Positions 8,648 to 16,904 of a stretch of 64,000 nt of DNA are shown here, piece by piece. The first letter of the stretch is position 1; each line of letters opens with the position of its first letter. Location: the NCBI RefSeq assembly GCF_051209875.1, contig NZ_JBNTQY010000001.1:1922001-1986000 (forward strand), read 5' to 3'. This stretch comes from Emticicia sp051209875. GTDB taxonomy: Bacteria > Bacteroidota > Bacteroidia > Cytophagales > Spirosomataceae. The notes below the pieces were generated by a model. It was not told where the DNA came from. It did no database searches and saw only the letters and a list, made by a program, of their open reading frames with translations. Made by a program: the position numbers and the translations under genes.

Positions 8648-9757
8648 CTATTTATTTGCTCCTTTTACTTTTACTGGTGAGTCTTTTTTCAAAGCCATGA
8701 TGCCACTTACGATAAGTGAATCTCCTGCTGAAAGTCCACTTGTTACTTGTATTTTTTTGTCGGTACGTAAGCCTGTTTCCACCATTATTTCGTTAGCCTT
8801 TCCGTCACGTACTACATATACTTTTTTACCTTTCAAGATTGGTACAATCGCTTCTGTTGGAATCATTATTGCTTTAGCAATATCCAAATCAACGGTTACT
8901 CTTACAAACATACCAGGAACAAGCTTATCGGCTGGGTTTTTAGCCAATGCACGAAGTTTCAATGTACGTAGATTTGGGTCAATTTTTGGATCAATTGCCA
9001 CTACATTTGCATAGTAAGCGTCTGGTTGACCTTCAACTTCAAACTTTACACCTCTACCCACTTTGATAAGTGTCGAATATTTTTCAGGTACAGTGAAATC
9101 AATCTTAACAGGGTTGGTCTGCACGAGTGTAGCCAAACTTGTAGTTGGTGTAACATAAGCACCTTCACTCACATTTTTTAAACCAATTTTGCCTGAAAAT
9201 GGAGCTTTCAATACTGTTTTCTCAAGATTTGCTTCAATCAATTCTTTGTCGGCATTGAGGGTATTGATTTTATTGGCAGTAACCTCATATTCTTCTTTAC
9301 TGATAGCGTTGATATCCAACAATTTCTTTTGTCTGGCTTCCGTTTGTTTGGCCAATTCGACATCAAAATTGAGTTTTTTAAGTTGAGCCTGTAAATCTGT
9401 GTCTTTGATTTTAGCAATCAATTGGCCAGCAGCTACTCGACTTCCTTCTTTTATATTCAGTGTAGTGATTCTACCCGATGCTTCAGCTCTTAACTCAATT
9501 TCTTCATTAGGAAAAATTGTGCCAGATGAAGTAACCACATTGTCAAGGCTTTCAAGCTTCACTACAAAAACATTAACACCAACAGGTGGAGAAGCGTTTT
9601 TCATGTCTTTTCCATCTTTTCCTTTTTCACCAGGTTTGCCTGCTGATGGACCAGCACTAGGGCCACCACCACCTTTTTCTTCAGGTTTTTTAAATAAAAA
9701 TATTTTGCCAAGTACCAAGACCGCAACAACAGCAATAATAATTAGATATGTACGCAT
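8648..9757 (-). CDS. RND efflux periplasmic adaptor (membrane fusion protein)
   Basis: 369 residues. An N-terminal membrane segment (MRTYLIIIAVVAVLVLGKI) anchors it to the inner membrane; a Gly/Pro/Lys-rich linker (residues about 27-55) follows. The barrel-sandwich (lipoyl) half-motifs frame a short alpha-hairpin (LKKLNFDVELAKQTEARQKK), followed by a beta-barrel and a membrane-proximal domain with TDKKIQVTSGLSAGDSLIVSG, a standard ending. It links the permease to TolC. It is the first gene of the operon, 148 nt before the permease. ATTTACGATT words repeat directly upstream of its start. Confidence 0.93.
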   Translation of the reverse strand: MRTYLIIIAVVAVLVLGKIFLFKKPEEKGGGGPSAGPSAGKPGEKGKDGKDMKNASPPVGVNVFVVKLESLDNVVTSSGTIFPNEEIELRAEASGRITTLNIKEGSRVAAGQLIAKIKDTDLQAQLKKLNFDVELAKQTEARQKKLLDINAISKEEYEVTANKINTLNADKELIEANLEKTVLKAPFSGKIGLKNVSEGAYVTPTTSLATLVQTNPVKIDFTVPEKYSTLIKVGRGVKFEVEGQPDAYYANVVAIDPKIDPNLRTLKLRALAKNPADKLVPGMFVRVTVDLDIAKAIMIPTEAIVPILKGKKVYVVRDGKANEIMVETGLRTDKKIQVTSGLSAGDSLIVSGIMALKKDSPVKVKGANK

Positions 9758-10413
9758 AGTAAGTATTTACGATTTATTTGATTTACGATTTACGATTTTG
9801 TTTTTAACCGAATGAATAAATCAAAAATTTAAGGGTTTCTTTTAAAATTATATGATAAGTGCAACAATTTAACACAAAAATATACTTAACTGTTACGAAT
9901 GTAAAAGTAATTAAATATCTATTAAATAAATAAGCGACATACAAGCAATTTTTGCCGACTATTTAAGGAAATTTATGCTTTAAAAAAGTAGATATATTCA
10001 ATTAATACCCCTAAATTGAGAAAGGTTTTTATGAAAACGAAATATTTTCTTTTAATTTTGTTATCAATTACAAAACAACTTTGCAAAATGAAAAAACTAT
10101 CCATTTTACTTTTACTAATTTCCTCTCTTTCTAAGCTTTTTGCACAACAAACTTCTATGCCCTGCTCTATGAAGTTTGAAAGAAAACTATAAATGTTATA
10201 TTGTATTCATCAGAGATGAAAATACACCCGAGCGAGGTCTCGTTCCATCAGTGTCTTTGTTTTTCACTAGATACAGATAGTAAGTGTGGTTCACCGCAGT
10301 AGTTCCACTAAAAATCAAAATTTAGTCTAACTAAGACCTCAACCCACAAAGACCTCTTTTCAATTTAGTAAAAAAATATATTTGTTTAAGAATCTCAAGT
10401 TAAATCTATTAAA
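9758..10413. other. 656-base gene-poor region with a gene remnant and hairpins
   Basis: The left end holds tandem TTTACGATT words (about 9767-9800), the upstream region of the efflux operon. The middle is AT-rich and contains the truncated ORF at 10088-10192. The right part (10205-10355) is richer in GC: a hairpin GAGCGA-GGTC-TCGTTC at 10230-10245, a GAGGTCT/AGACCTC pair (10234-10240 and 10334-10340), and a GTCTTTGT/ACAAAGAC pair (10253-10260 and 10346-10353). I cannot assign it to any known RNA family. Confidence 0.4.
10088..10192 (+). pseudogene. truncated secreted-protein ORF (34 codons)
   Basis: ATG-AAA-AAA opens a clean signal peptide (MKKLSILLLLISSL to LFAQQ) followed by only 13 residues before a TAA. 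An in-frame upstream ATG at 10031 would add 19 codons. A TAATTTTG -7-like motif lies at 10053-10060. It reads like the 5' end of an exported protein whose body was lost, although a real tiny secreted peptide cannot be excluded. The bases after the stop show no continuing frame of length. Confidence 0.4.
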
Positions 10414-11082
10414 ATGCCACTTAGATTAGTATTGATATATGTACTCTGCTGCTTGATAGATGCAGTAGCCTTTACATTTCATAAAAAGTGGCTTTTTGTT
10501 TTTGGTGGTTTACCTGTGCTTTGTTTAATTTTATTCTATGTATTAAGACGCAAAGGAGAGTATAAATTCAAAGACTACGCCTATACTTTCGGGCTTGCAA
10601 TAGCTGCCATAGCAGACTTCATATTTGAGTTCAGAAGCTTGACTGCCAAAGTAATTGCCATGGTTCTGTATGTTTTTAGTTTTTCATTTTATTTAGCTGT
10701 CGTTCGCAAAGAGGCAGTTTTTGTAGGCACTTTAAAAGAGCAATTGAAATTGGTACTAAATATAGTTCTCATTCTTTTTCCTTTTACCTTCGTTTTTTCA
10801 AAAATACCGCACGATTATTTCTTTTCTTCCATCATTTATATGGTATTTTTATCATTGTTATATATCAATGCTCTGATGCGTAAAACTAATAAAAGTAGCT
10901 ATCAATGGTTTTTGGCTGGTGCTTTAGCTTTTGTTTTATTAACCGTGTTTGACATCTATTTTGCTTTCGTCATAAAAGTCCCACATGGTGATTTGATTAA
11001 TAAAATAGTCTATCAATTTGCACAATTTGCTATTTTTATGGGTGTTATCAAAACTTATAAAAATTTTTATGTTTCATTCTGA
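10414..11082 (+). CDS. multi-pass membrane protein, YhhN (lysoplasmalogenase-like) family likely
   Basis: 222 residues, almost wholly hydrophobic with about eight predicted membrane segments. The segment GLAIAAIADFIFE fits the family signature in which an Asp follows a small-residue helix, and the length suits YhhN/TMEM86 proteins, which in animals cleave the vinyl-ether bond of lysoplasmalogens. The family assignment rests on helix count, length and this motif only. Gene context gives no help: the gene stands alone between the gene-poor region and the convergent aroQ. Confidence 0.45.
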   Translation: MPLRLVLIYVLCCLIDAVAFTFHKKWLFVFGGLPVLCLILFYVLRRKGEYKFKDYAYTFGLAIAAIADFIFEFRSLTAKVIAMVLYVFSFSFYLAVVRKEAVFVGTLKEQLKLVLNIVLILFPFTFVFSKIPHDYFFSSIIYMVFLSLLYINALMRKTNKSSYQWFLAGALAFVLLTVFDIYFAFVIKVPHGDLINKIVYQFAQFAIFMGVIKTYKNFYVSF

Positions 11083-11191
11083 AATAGATTACCTCAAGTA
11101 ATACATACACTTTTATCTAAGCATACGACATGAATCAAATATTATTTACTTAAAATTCCCCCTATATTTATTCCCTCTGTGATTTTTAAAA

Positions 11192-11620
11192 CTACAAAAA
11201 ATACCTAATAGCCATTTCATAGCCTTTTAATCCAAGACCTGTAATCATGCCTTTGCAAACCCTTGTTAAGTAGGAGTGATGGCGGAATGTCTCACGGGTA
11301 TGAATATTTGAAATATGTACTTCCACCGCAGGTGTTTTTACTGCCGAAAGTGCATCGGCAATGGCAACCGATGTATGCGTATATGCACCAGCATTAATCA
11401 CGATACCTGCAAATTCAGTATAACCGTAGCCAATTTCATGAATTTTATCAATAATTGCTCCTTCATGGTTTGATTGAAAATAGTGCAGTGCTAATTCAGG
11501 AAAGAGTGTTTTTAGCTCTTCAAAATACTCCTCAAATGTCTGACTTCCATAAATATGTGGTTCACGTTTTCCCAAAAGATTGAGATTAGGGCCATTGATA
11601 ATAATGATATTTTTTGACAT
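11192..11620 (-). CDS. aroQ: 3-dehydroquinate dehydratase, type II
   Basis: 142 residues, the normal length. It dehydrates 3-dehydroquinate to 3-dehydroshikimate, step three of the shikimate pathway, as a cytoplasmic dodecamer. The motifs are complete: INGPNLNLLGKREPHIYG with the catalytic Arg19 and Tyr24, the QSNHEG segment at 49-54, NAGAYTHTS at 76-84, and VHISNIHTRETFR at 101-113 with the catalytic His102. It is divergent from xerD across 133 nt, a neighbourhood I believe recurs in this phylum. The start ATG is unambiguous. Confidence 0.96.
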   Translation of the reverse strand: MSKNIIIINGPNLNLLGKREPHIYGSQTFEEYFEELKTLFPELALHYFQSNHEGAIIDKIHEIGYGYTEFAGIVINAGAYTHTSVAIADALSAVKTPAVEVHISNIHTRETFRHHSYLTRVCKGMITGLGLKGYEMAIRYFL

Positions 11621-11753
11621 AAGATGAAAGTATAGAGATAAAAGACTTATTTTGTCATAAAATTAGGACTTTCTTTTGTTTTAAGTAAAAATAAATAATA
11701 AAATCTAATCCTGTCCATCTCATAAATCTTTAAAATCCTGTTATTTTCGTTGC

Positions 11754-12731
11754 ATGAATTGGCAAATCTACATTCAGCATTTTAAAAATTACCTAAAATT
11801 AGAGCGTTCAATGTCTGAAAACTCTATCGAAGCTTATGTACGAGATGTTGAAAAACTGAGTCAATTTGCTGATATTGCTGAGCATAAACCTGCACCCGAA
11901 ACTATTTCTGAGAGAGATATTCTTGATTTTTTAGAATATATTGGCAATTTTGGTATTTCGGCTACTTCACAAGCTCGAATTTTATCAGGAATAAAATCGT
12001 TTTATAAATATTTAGCTCTTGAAAATCTTATACAGATTGATCCAACCAATTTGATAGAATCGCCAAAAATTGGCCGTAAATTACCTGATACTTTAACGTT
12101 TCCTGAGATTGAGCAAATGCTAGAAATCATTGATCACTCAACGCCCGAAGGTACACGCAATCGAGCAATTTTGGAGGTTTTGTATAGCTGTGGTTTGCGA
12201 GTTTCAGAGTTGATTGATTTAAAATTGACAAACTGTTATTTTGATATTGGCTTTGTGCGAGTGTTCGGAAAAGGTCGAAAAGTCAGGCTTGTACCCATTG
12301 GTCGAGATGCTATCAAATATACTAAAATTTACTTTGAAACAGTCAGAAATCACCAAGATATTCAACCAGAATCAGAAGATATTGTATTTTTGAATCGTCG
12401 TGGGAAACAACTTACCAGAGTTATGATTTTCTTGATTATCAAGGACTTAGCCGAGCGAACAGGTATTCACAAAAGTATTTCACCACATACTTTCCGACAT
12501 TCATTTGCTACGCATTTGATAGAAGGTGGGGCTGATTTGCGAGCAGTACAAGAAATGCTCGGGCATGAATCAATCACAACGACCGAAATTTATACGCATT
12601 TGGACAGGGTATTTTTGCAAGAAACATTAAAAAGTTTTCATCCGAGAGAAAGCAAATCACTCAATACAACACATTCACCCAATAAAATATATGACAAAAA
12701 TAATAACCCTCACAGTAAACCCAGCGATTGA
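11754..12731 (+). CDS. xerD: tyrosine recombinase XerD
   Basis: 325 residues. The N-terminal SAM-like core-binding domain (residues 1-100) precedes the catalytic domain with all expected residues: Arg149 (CGLRVSEL), Lys173 (GKGRK), His245 and Arg248 (HTFRHSFATH), His271 (LGHESI) and the nucleophile Tyr280 (IYTHLD). It acts with XerC or alone at dif to resolve chromosome dimers. The family usually ends soon after HLDRVFLQETLKSFHPR; here about 26 Asn/Lys/Ser-rich residues follow because the frame runs 41 nt into the next gene. That overlap suggests translational coupling or loss of the original stop codon. XerC-like paralogues are the main alternative name. Confidence 0.9.
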   Translation: MNWQIYIQHFKNYLKLERSMSENSIEAYVRDVEKLSQFADIAEHKPAPETISERDILDFLEYIGNFGISATSQARILSGIKSFYKYLALENLIQIDPTNLIESPKIGRKLPDTLTFPEIEQMLEIIDHSTPEGTRNRAILEVLYSCGLRVSELIDLKLTNCYFDIGFVRVFGKGRKVRLVPIGRDAIKYTKIYFETVRNHQDIQPESEDIVFLNRRGKQLTRVMIFLIIKDLAERTGIHKSISPHTFRHSFATHLIEGGADLRAVQEMLGHESITTTEIYTHLDRVFLQETLKSFHPRESKSLNTTHSPNKIYDKNNNPHSKPSD

Positions 12732-13623
12732 TAAAAGTACGAAATTTTCGGGCTTAGTAGCCGAACAAAAAATTCGTTGTGAAAGCCCTCATTTTGATGC
12801 GGGCGGTGGTGGAATCAATGTCTCGAAAGCCATTGCTCGTTTGGGAGGAAAATCCTTAGCGGTTTTTACAGCAGGAGGGCCTTCTGGTGAACTTTTGCAA
12901 GATTTATTGAAAAATGAATCAATTGATTATCAGGCTATTACAACTAAAAACTGGACAAGAGAAAATTTTATTGCAGTTGATGTTTTGACTAATGCTCAAT
13001 ATCGTTTTGGAATGCCAGGTGCAGAAATTTTGACTGAAGAAGCCAACGAAATTTTAAAACAAATTGAAGAACTGAAACCTGATCTTTTGGTTGCAAGTGG
13101 CAGTCTCTCGACTGGACTCGGTGATGGGTATTATGAAAAAGTAGCTGCTGTTTCAAGAAAAATTGGAGCAAAATTAATCATTGATACCTCAGGCGAGCCG
13201 CTAAAAATGGCGATTGATGAAGGCGTTTATTTATTGAAACCAAACGTTGGCGAATTAGCAAAATTAGTAGGGGTGGATGCCTTAGAAATCGACCAAGTTG
13301 ACGATGCCGCTCATGAAATTATTGCTAAAGGTGGTTGCGAAATTGTGGTGGTTTCGCTTGGCCCACAAGGAGCAGTTTTGGTAACGAAAGATATTTGTGA
13401 ACATATTCCAGCTCCTGCTGTCCAGAAAAAAAGCACCGTTGGGGCAGGTGATAGCATGGTTGGGGGCATGGTGTGGGCATTATCAACAGGAAAAACTTTA
13501 CAAGAAATGCTTCGTTGGGGAGTAGCTTGTGGTTCGGCAGCAACGATGAACGAAGGAACACAGTTATTTAAAAAAGAAGATGCAGAAAGGCTTTTTGCTT
13601 GGCTCCAAAAATATGGAAAATAA
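12691..13623 (+). CDS. PfkB-family phosphofructokinase-like sugar kinase
   Basis: 310 residues. The N-terminus TLTVNPAIDKS and the GGGGINVSKAIARLGG segment are the 1-phosphofructokinase/PfkB type signature, and GAGD at residues 251-254 supplies the anion hole and catalytic Asp254. The probable reaction is ATP-dependent phosphorylation of fructose 6-phosphate (PfkB minor isozyme) or fructose 1-phosphate; tagatose 6-phosphate cannot be excluded. No PTS genes are beside it, which argues for the PfkB type. The ATG lies inside the 3' end of xerD (41-nt overlap, different frame) and gives the canonical family N-terminus, so the start is firm. Confidence 0.88.
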   Translation: MTKIITLTVNPAIDKSTKFSGLVAEQKIRCESPHFDAGGGGINVSKAIARLGGKSLAVFTAGGPSGELLQDLLKNESIDYQAITTKNWTRENFIAVDVLTNAQYRFGMPGAEILTEEANEILKQIEELKPDLLVASGSLSTGLGDGYYEKVAAVSRKIGAKLIIDTSGEPLKMAIDEGVYLLKPNVGELAKLVGVDALEIDQVDDAAHEIIAKGGCEIVVVSLGPQGAVLVTKDICEHIPAPAVQKKSTVGAGDSMVGGMVWALSTGKTLQEMLRWGVACGSAATMNEGTQLFKKEDAERLFAWLQKYGK

Positions 13624-13641
13624 TATCCTTTTAATTAATCA

Positions 13642-14142
13642 ATGAAGAAATTTAGCTTTATTTTATTATTAAATTTGGCATTTTATCAAACGATTTTGGC
13701 ACAAAATGCTTTTGTTGATGCTTGTTTAGGTACTTGGAAAGGTACTATGTACATCTACAGTCGAGGAACACTTAGAGATAGTGTATCAGTGAGGTTAACA
13801 GTTGCAAAAACTGAAAAACCAAATGCGTGGACTTGGAAAACAACATATCTTTCACCCAAAATGCCAATGGTAAAAGATTATGTTTTGAGGCTTAAAGATG
13901 CTTCAAAAAATGTATATATCACTGATGAGGGTGATGGAATAGAACTGGTTGATTATTTGTTTAATAATAAACTGTATAGCGTTTTTGAAACGCATAATGT
14001 TTTACTTACATCAAGCTATGAATTACGTGGAAATGAACTCATTTTTGAGGTTACTTCTGGTAAAAAAGAAACCTTGACTAATCAAGAAGTAATCAATTAT
14101 CCAGTTGATAATTTGCAGCGAGTTGTTTTTCGTAAAGAATAA
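13642..14142 (+). CDS. secreted protein of unknown function
   Basis: 166 residues with a signal peptide ending at ILAQ (residue 21). The mature part begins ACLGTWKGTMYIY, is rich in beta-type sequence, and resembles small lipocalin-like or calycin beta barrels in style (a GTWKG opening), which is only a visual impression. It follows the kinase gene by 18 nt and precedes the AIM6-like phosphodiesterase by about 35 nt, so all three may be cotranscribed. I do not recognise the family. Confidence 0.7.
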   Translation: MKKFSFILLLNLAFYQTILAQNAFVDACLGTWKGTMYIYSRGTLRDSVSVRLTVAKTEKPNAWTWKTTYLSPKMPMVKDYVLRLKDASKNVYITDEGDGIELVDYLFNNKLYSVFETHNVLLTSSYELRGNELIFEVTSGKKETLTNQEVINYPVDNLQRVVFRKE

Positions 14143-14176
14143 TATAATTCATTTATCATCAATAAATAAATTAAAT

Positions 14177-14914
14177 ATGCGATTGCTATTATTATCAATT
14201 TGGGTGCTTTTTAGCACAAATCTTTCGGCACAAATAATCATACATTCTCATAATGATTATGAGCAAAAACAACCATTTTTTGCTGCTTATAATTTAGGAT
14301 TTGATTCAATAGAAGCGGATTTATACTTAAAAGATGGCGAACTCTATGTTGCCCACGATTGGAAAAATGTAACACCGGAACGTACACTCAAAAGTCTTTA
14401 TATTGAACCACTTTTAGCAAAAATCAAAGAAAATAATGGTTTTCCGTACCCAAATAAAAAGCCTTTGCAACTCTTACTTGATTTGAAAAAAGATGGCAAA
14501 GAGATTTTAAAAGTGCTATATGCTCAACTGAAACCTCACGCAAAAGAACTTCGGCACGTCAGAATTGCCATTAGTGGTGATATGCCAGCACCTGATGAAT
14601 TTCAAAATTTTGATAAAATGTTCTTTTTTGATGGTCGAAAAAACCTGATTTATTCTAAAGATGCCTATAAAAGAGTAGCTTTAGTAAGTGCAAGTTTTTT
14701 AGATTTTGGTAAATATTGGGCAGGAAAAGAGCCAATGCCCGAAGAAACATTTCAAAAAATTAGCACATTTGTAGAAGAAACGCATGCCAAAGGAAAAAAA
14801 GTTAGGATTTGGGGAACACCTAACACTACTCTGGGTTTTGAAACCTTACAAAAGCTAAAAATTGATATTATCGGCACGGATGATTTAGAACTTTTAGCAA
14901 AATTCAAACAGTAA
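14177..14914 (+). CDS. secreted PI-PLC/glycerophosphodiester phosphodiesterase-fold protein (AIM6-like)
   Basis: 245 residues from the ATG that gives MRLLLLSIWVLF and a signal peptide ending SAQ. The longer frame from 14105 overlaps the previous gene and is rejected. The mature start IIIHSHNDYEQKQPF with the later SIEADLYLKDGELYVAHDW matches the metal-binding HxHND and ExD motifs of the AIM6/GDPD-like TIM barrels. It would hydrolyse a phosphodiester outside the cytoplasm; the natural substrate of the AIM6 group is not known to me. The stop is followed at once by the GC-rich inverted repeat pair that leads to panC. Confidence 0.8.
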   Translation: MRLLLLSIWVLFSTNLSAQIIIHSHNDYEQKQPFFAAYNLGFDSIEADLYLKDGELYVAHDWKNVTPERTLKSLYIEPLLAKIKENNGFPYPNKKPLQLLLDLKKDGKEILKVLYAQLKPHAKELRHVRIAISGDMPAPDEFQNFDKMFFFDGRKNLIYSKDAYKRVALVSASFLDFGKYWAGKEPMPEETFQKISTFVEETHAKGKKVRIWGTPNTTLGFETLQKLKIDIIGTDDLELLAKFKQ

Positions 14915-14997
14915 CGCAATCGCTTCGGCGACCCGATTTCCAAATTGCGTAAAACATACCAAATAAATTAGAAATCCGGTCGCCGAAGCGATGATTG
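14914..14997. repeat. inverted pair of GC-rich hairpin elements before panC
   Basis: The left copy (14917-14940) reads CAATCGCTTCGGCGACCC then GATTTC. The right copy (14971-14997) is nearly its reverse complement. Each has the TCGG/CCGA-type stem with the CGAC loop, and the left copy is closed by ACGCAAT/ATTGCGT (14914-14920 and 14944-14950). The pair can form one long hairpin across a 30-nt spacer. It starts at the previous gene's stop codon and ends 20 nt before the panC ATG. Confidence 0.85.
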
Positions 14998-15017
14998 TTT
15001 TATAAAAAGATAAATTT

Positions 15018-15860
15018 ATGCTCATTTTCAATACAATTTCAGAAATACAAGAATACTTAAAAAGTCAACAAAAAACTGGCAAAACTATTGGTTTTGTACC
15101 AACAATGGGGGCTTTACATGCAGGCCATATTTCGCTGATAGAGCGTTCGAAAACTGAAAATGATCTCACCGTTTGTAGCATCTTTGTCAATCCAACACAA
15201 TTCAATAATCCTGAAGATTTAAAGAAATATCCTCGCACACTCGACAATGATTCTGAATTATTGCAAGCTGCTGCTTGTGATGTAGTTTTTGCACCATCTG
15301 CTGAAGAAATGTACCCAAGTTTACCACAATTACGCATGGATTTTGGGACTTTAGAAACGGTTATGGAAGGTAAATTTCGCCCTGGACATTTCAATGGTGT
15401 AGGTATTGTGGTCAGTAAACTTTTCAATATTATAAAGTCAGATAAAGCTTACTTTGGCTTGAAAGATTTGCAGCAAGTGGCTGTTATTCGGCAAATGGTG
15501 AAAGATTTGAGTTTTGATTTGGAGATTATTCCTTGTCCTACTTTAAGAGAAATTGATGGCTTGGCCATGTCTTCTCGTAATACCCGCTTGTCGGTTGAAG
15601 CACGTGCTTTAGCTCCGCAAATATATAAAGTGCTTAATCTTGCCCAAGAAAAACTACAAGCTGGATTTTCTACAAAAGAAATACAAGAGGTTGTAAATCA
15701 ATACTTTAGCCAATATCCTGAGTTTGAAGTAGAATATTTTGAAGTGGCAGATTTTGATACTTTAGAGCCCATTGAAGCAAAGAATGAAACAGGTAAAACA
15801 GCTCTTTGTATTGCGGCGTTTTTGGGTGGTGTAAGATTGATTGATAATATGGTGTTTTAG
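15018..15860 (+). CDS. panC: pantothenate synthetase (pantoate-beta-alanine ligase)
   Basis: 280 residues, the usual length. It joins pantoate and beta-alanine with ATP to give pantothenate, through a pantoyl-adenylate. The nucleotidyltransferase motif PTMGALHAGH (His34, His37) lies at residues 28-37, FVNPTQFNNPEDL follows, and the second ATP motif is AMSSRNTRLS. The PanC C-terminal dimer domain is present. panB and panD are not adjacent. The leader carries the inverted GC-rich element described above, so translation may be affected by its fold. The ATG gives the standard N-terminus. Confidence 0.96.
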   Translation: MLIFNTISEIQEYLKSQQKTGKTIGFVPTMGALHAGHISLIERSKTENDLTVCSIFVNPTQFNNPEDLKKYPRTLDNDSELLQAAACDVVFAPSAEEMYPSLPQLRMDFGTLETVMEGKFRPGHFNGVGIVVSKLFNIIKSDKAYFGLKDLQQVAVIRQMVKDLSFDLEIIPCPTLREIDGLAMSSRNTRLSVEARALAPQIYKVLNLAQEKLQAGFSTKEIQEVVNQYFSQYPEFEVEYFEVADFDTLEPIEAKNETGKTALCIAAFLGGVRLIDNMVF

Positions 15861-15866
15861 AAGAAA

Positions 15867-15899
15867 ACAAGGACAACTTTCACTAAAAGTTGTCCTTGT
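15867..15899. terminator. bidirectional terminator after panC
   Basis: A 14-15 bp stem, ACAAGGACAACTTT with AAAGTTGTCCTTGT, and a short loop of about 4 nt, between the convergent panC and NIPSNAP genes. Confidence 0.8.
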
Positions 15900-15906
15900 C
15901 AATATT

Positions 15907-16653
15907 TTACTTAATCGTCGAAAAATCAGTCGGTTTCATGTAAATTGATTCAACTTTTGAGACAATTTTGCCATTTTTCTCTGACTCATCACGCACTTTT
16001 ATCCATTTTTCATCTTTTCTAAAAGCATCAAATGAAGCCTTCCCTGCTTCTTCGCTTTTATGAGCCAAGATATAAACTAATTTTGATTGAGTCGTATCTT
16101 TTTCAATACTTTTCCAATAAGCAATATTTTCCATGCCGTGTTTCTTGAAAAGTTTTACCGTATGGTCACGGAATCTTGTCAAAACATTTTCAATATTATT
16201 TGGCGTAGCCGTATAAATTCTTAACTCAAACATTCGCTCTGGATTCTTTTGTTTTTCTTTAATTTTTGGTGAAAAATCAGTTGCATTCATAAAGATGGAT
16301 TCAACTTTTGAAACAATTTTACCATCTTTTTCTGATTCTGTTCTCACTGATTTCCACTCTAGGTCTGCACCAAAATTTTTCCATGAGGTTTCACGGGCTT
16401 CTTTGCTTGGATAGGCCAAAACATAATAGAGAGCATTTTTATCGTTTTGAACAGGTACCCAATAGCCAATGTTTGTCATGCCGTGACGTTCAAAAATTTT
16501 GGTAGTATGTTCTCTAAAGCGAGTCAATAAATTGGGTAATCGACCTGGCTCGCAGTAATAAATTCGCATTTCGAAGTAGCGAGTATCTTGTTTTTGAGCA
16601 AAAACTAAATTGCTTAAAATCATTGAGGTAACAAATAGAAGTATTTTTTTCAT
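15907..16653 (-). CDS. exported protein with two NIPSNAP domains
   Basis: 248 residues. The signal peptide ends at VFAQ (about residue 19). Two tandem ferredoxin-like alpha/beta NIPSNAP repeats follow; each begins FEMRIYY or FELRIYT, continues with a LLTRFREHT or VLTRFRDHT helix, and ends in SKVESIFM or SKVESIYM. NIPSNAP proteins are dimeric alpha-beta barrels; bacterial exported members have no firm enzymatic role that I know of, though some relatives are monooxygenase-like. The repeats are close in sequence, pointing to an internal duplication. A -7 promoter motif lies 32 nt upstream. Confidence 0.85.
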   Translation of the reverse strand: MKKILLFVTSMILSNLVFAQKQDTRYFEMRIYYCEPGRLPNLLTRFREHTTKIFERHGMTNIGYWVPVQNDKNALYYVLAYPSKEARETSWKNFGADLEWKSVRTESEKDGKIVSKVESIFMNATDFSPKIKEKQKNPERMFELRIYTATPNNIENVLTRFRDHTVKLFKKHGMENIAYWKSIEKDTTQSKLVYILAHKSEEAGKASFDAFRKDEKWIKVRDESEKNGKIVSKVESIYMKPTDFSTIK

Positions 16654-16684
16654 TGTTTTTAATTAAGGATTGAATTTTAATAAG

Positions 16685-16692
16685 CAAAGGTA
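16685..16692 (-). promoter_or_regulatory. Bacteroidota -7 motif for the NIPSNAP gene
   Basis: TACCTTTG on the minus strand, an exact TAnnTTTG match, about 32 nt before the ATG. No clear -33 box. A second TACCTTTG on the plus strand at 16751-16758 faces no plus-strand gene. Confidence 0.4.
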
Positions 16693-16904
16693 TTTCATAG
16701 AACAATAGCTTGATGGATTTTGTTGAAATTTTTATTAACATCCAACTTTATACCTTTGATTTTGTTTATTAGAAGTTTAGCAAGGTGGTTTTGGTTTTAC
16801 CACAATAATAATCAATTTCATTTTAATCATTACTAATCTTAAACTCTTCATCTCATCCCTCGCATCTATTTTGACAGGTTGTGTTACTTTGCTGAAGCTG
16901 AAAG

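Noticed and set aside
8550..9014. 154-codon plus-strand frame over the adaptor gene
   Set aside because: It is the opposite-strand shadow of the clear membrane fusion protein; its sequence has no domain-like pattern and its start lies in repeat DNA.
10205..10413. Possible tRNA or 6S-like RNA
   Set aside because: No cloverleaf, no T-arm consensus and no recognisable 6S bubble; pairings are short and cross each other.
16751..16758. Plus-strand TACCTTTG promoter pointing into the VanZ gene
   Set aside because: No plus-strand gene follows and no -33 box at the right spacing; probably chance in AT-rich DNA.
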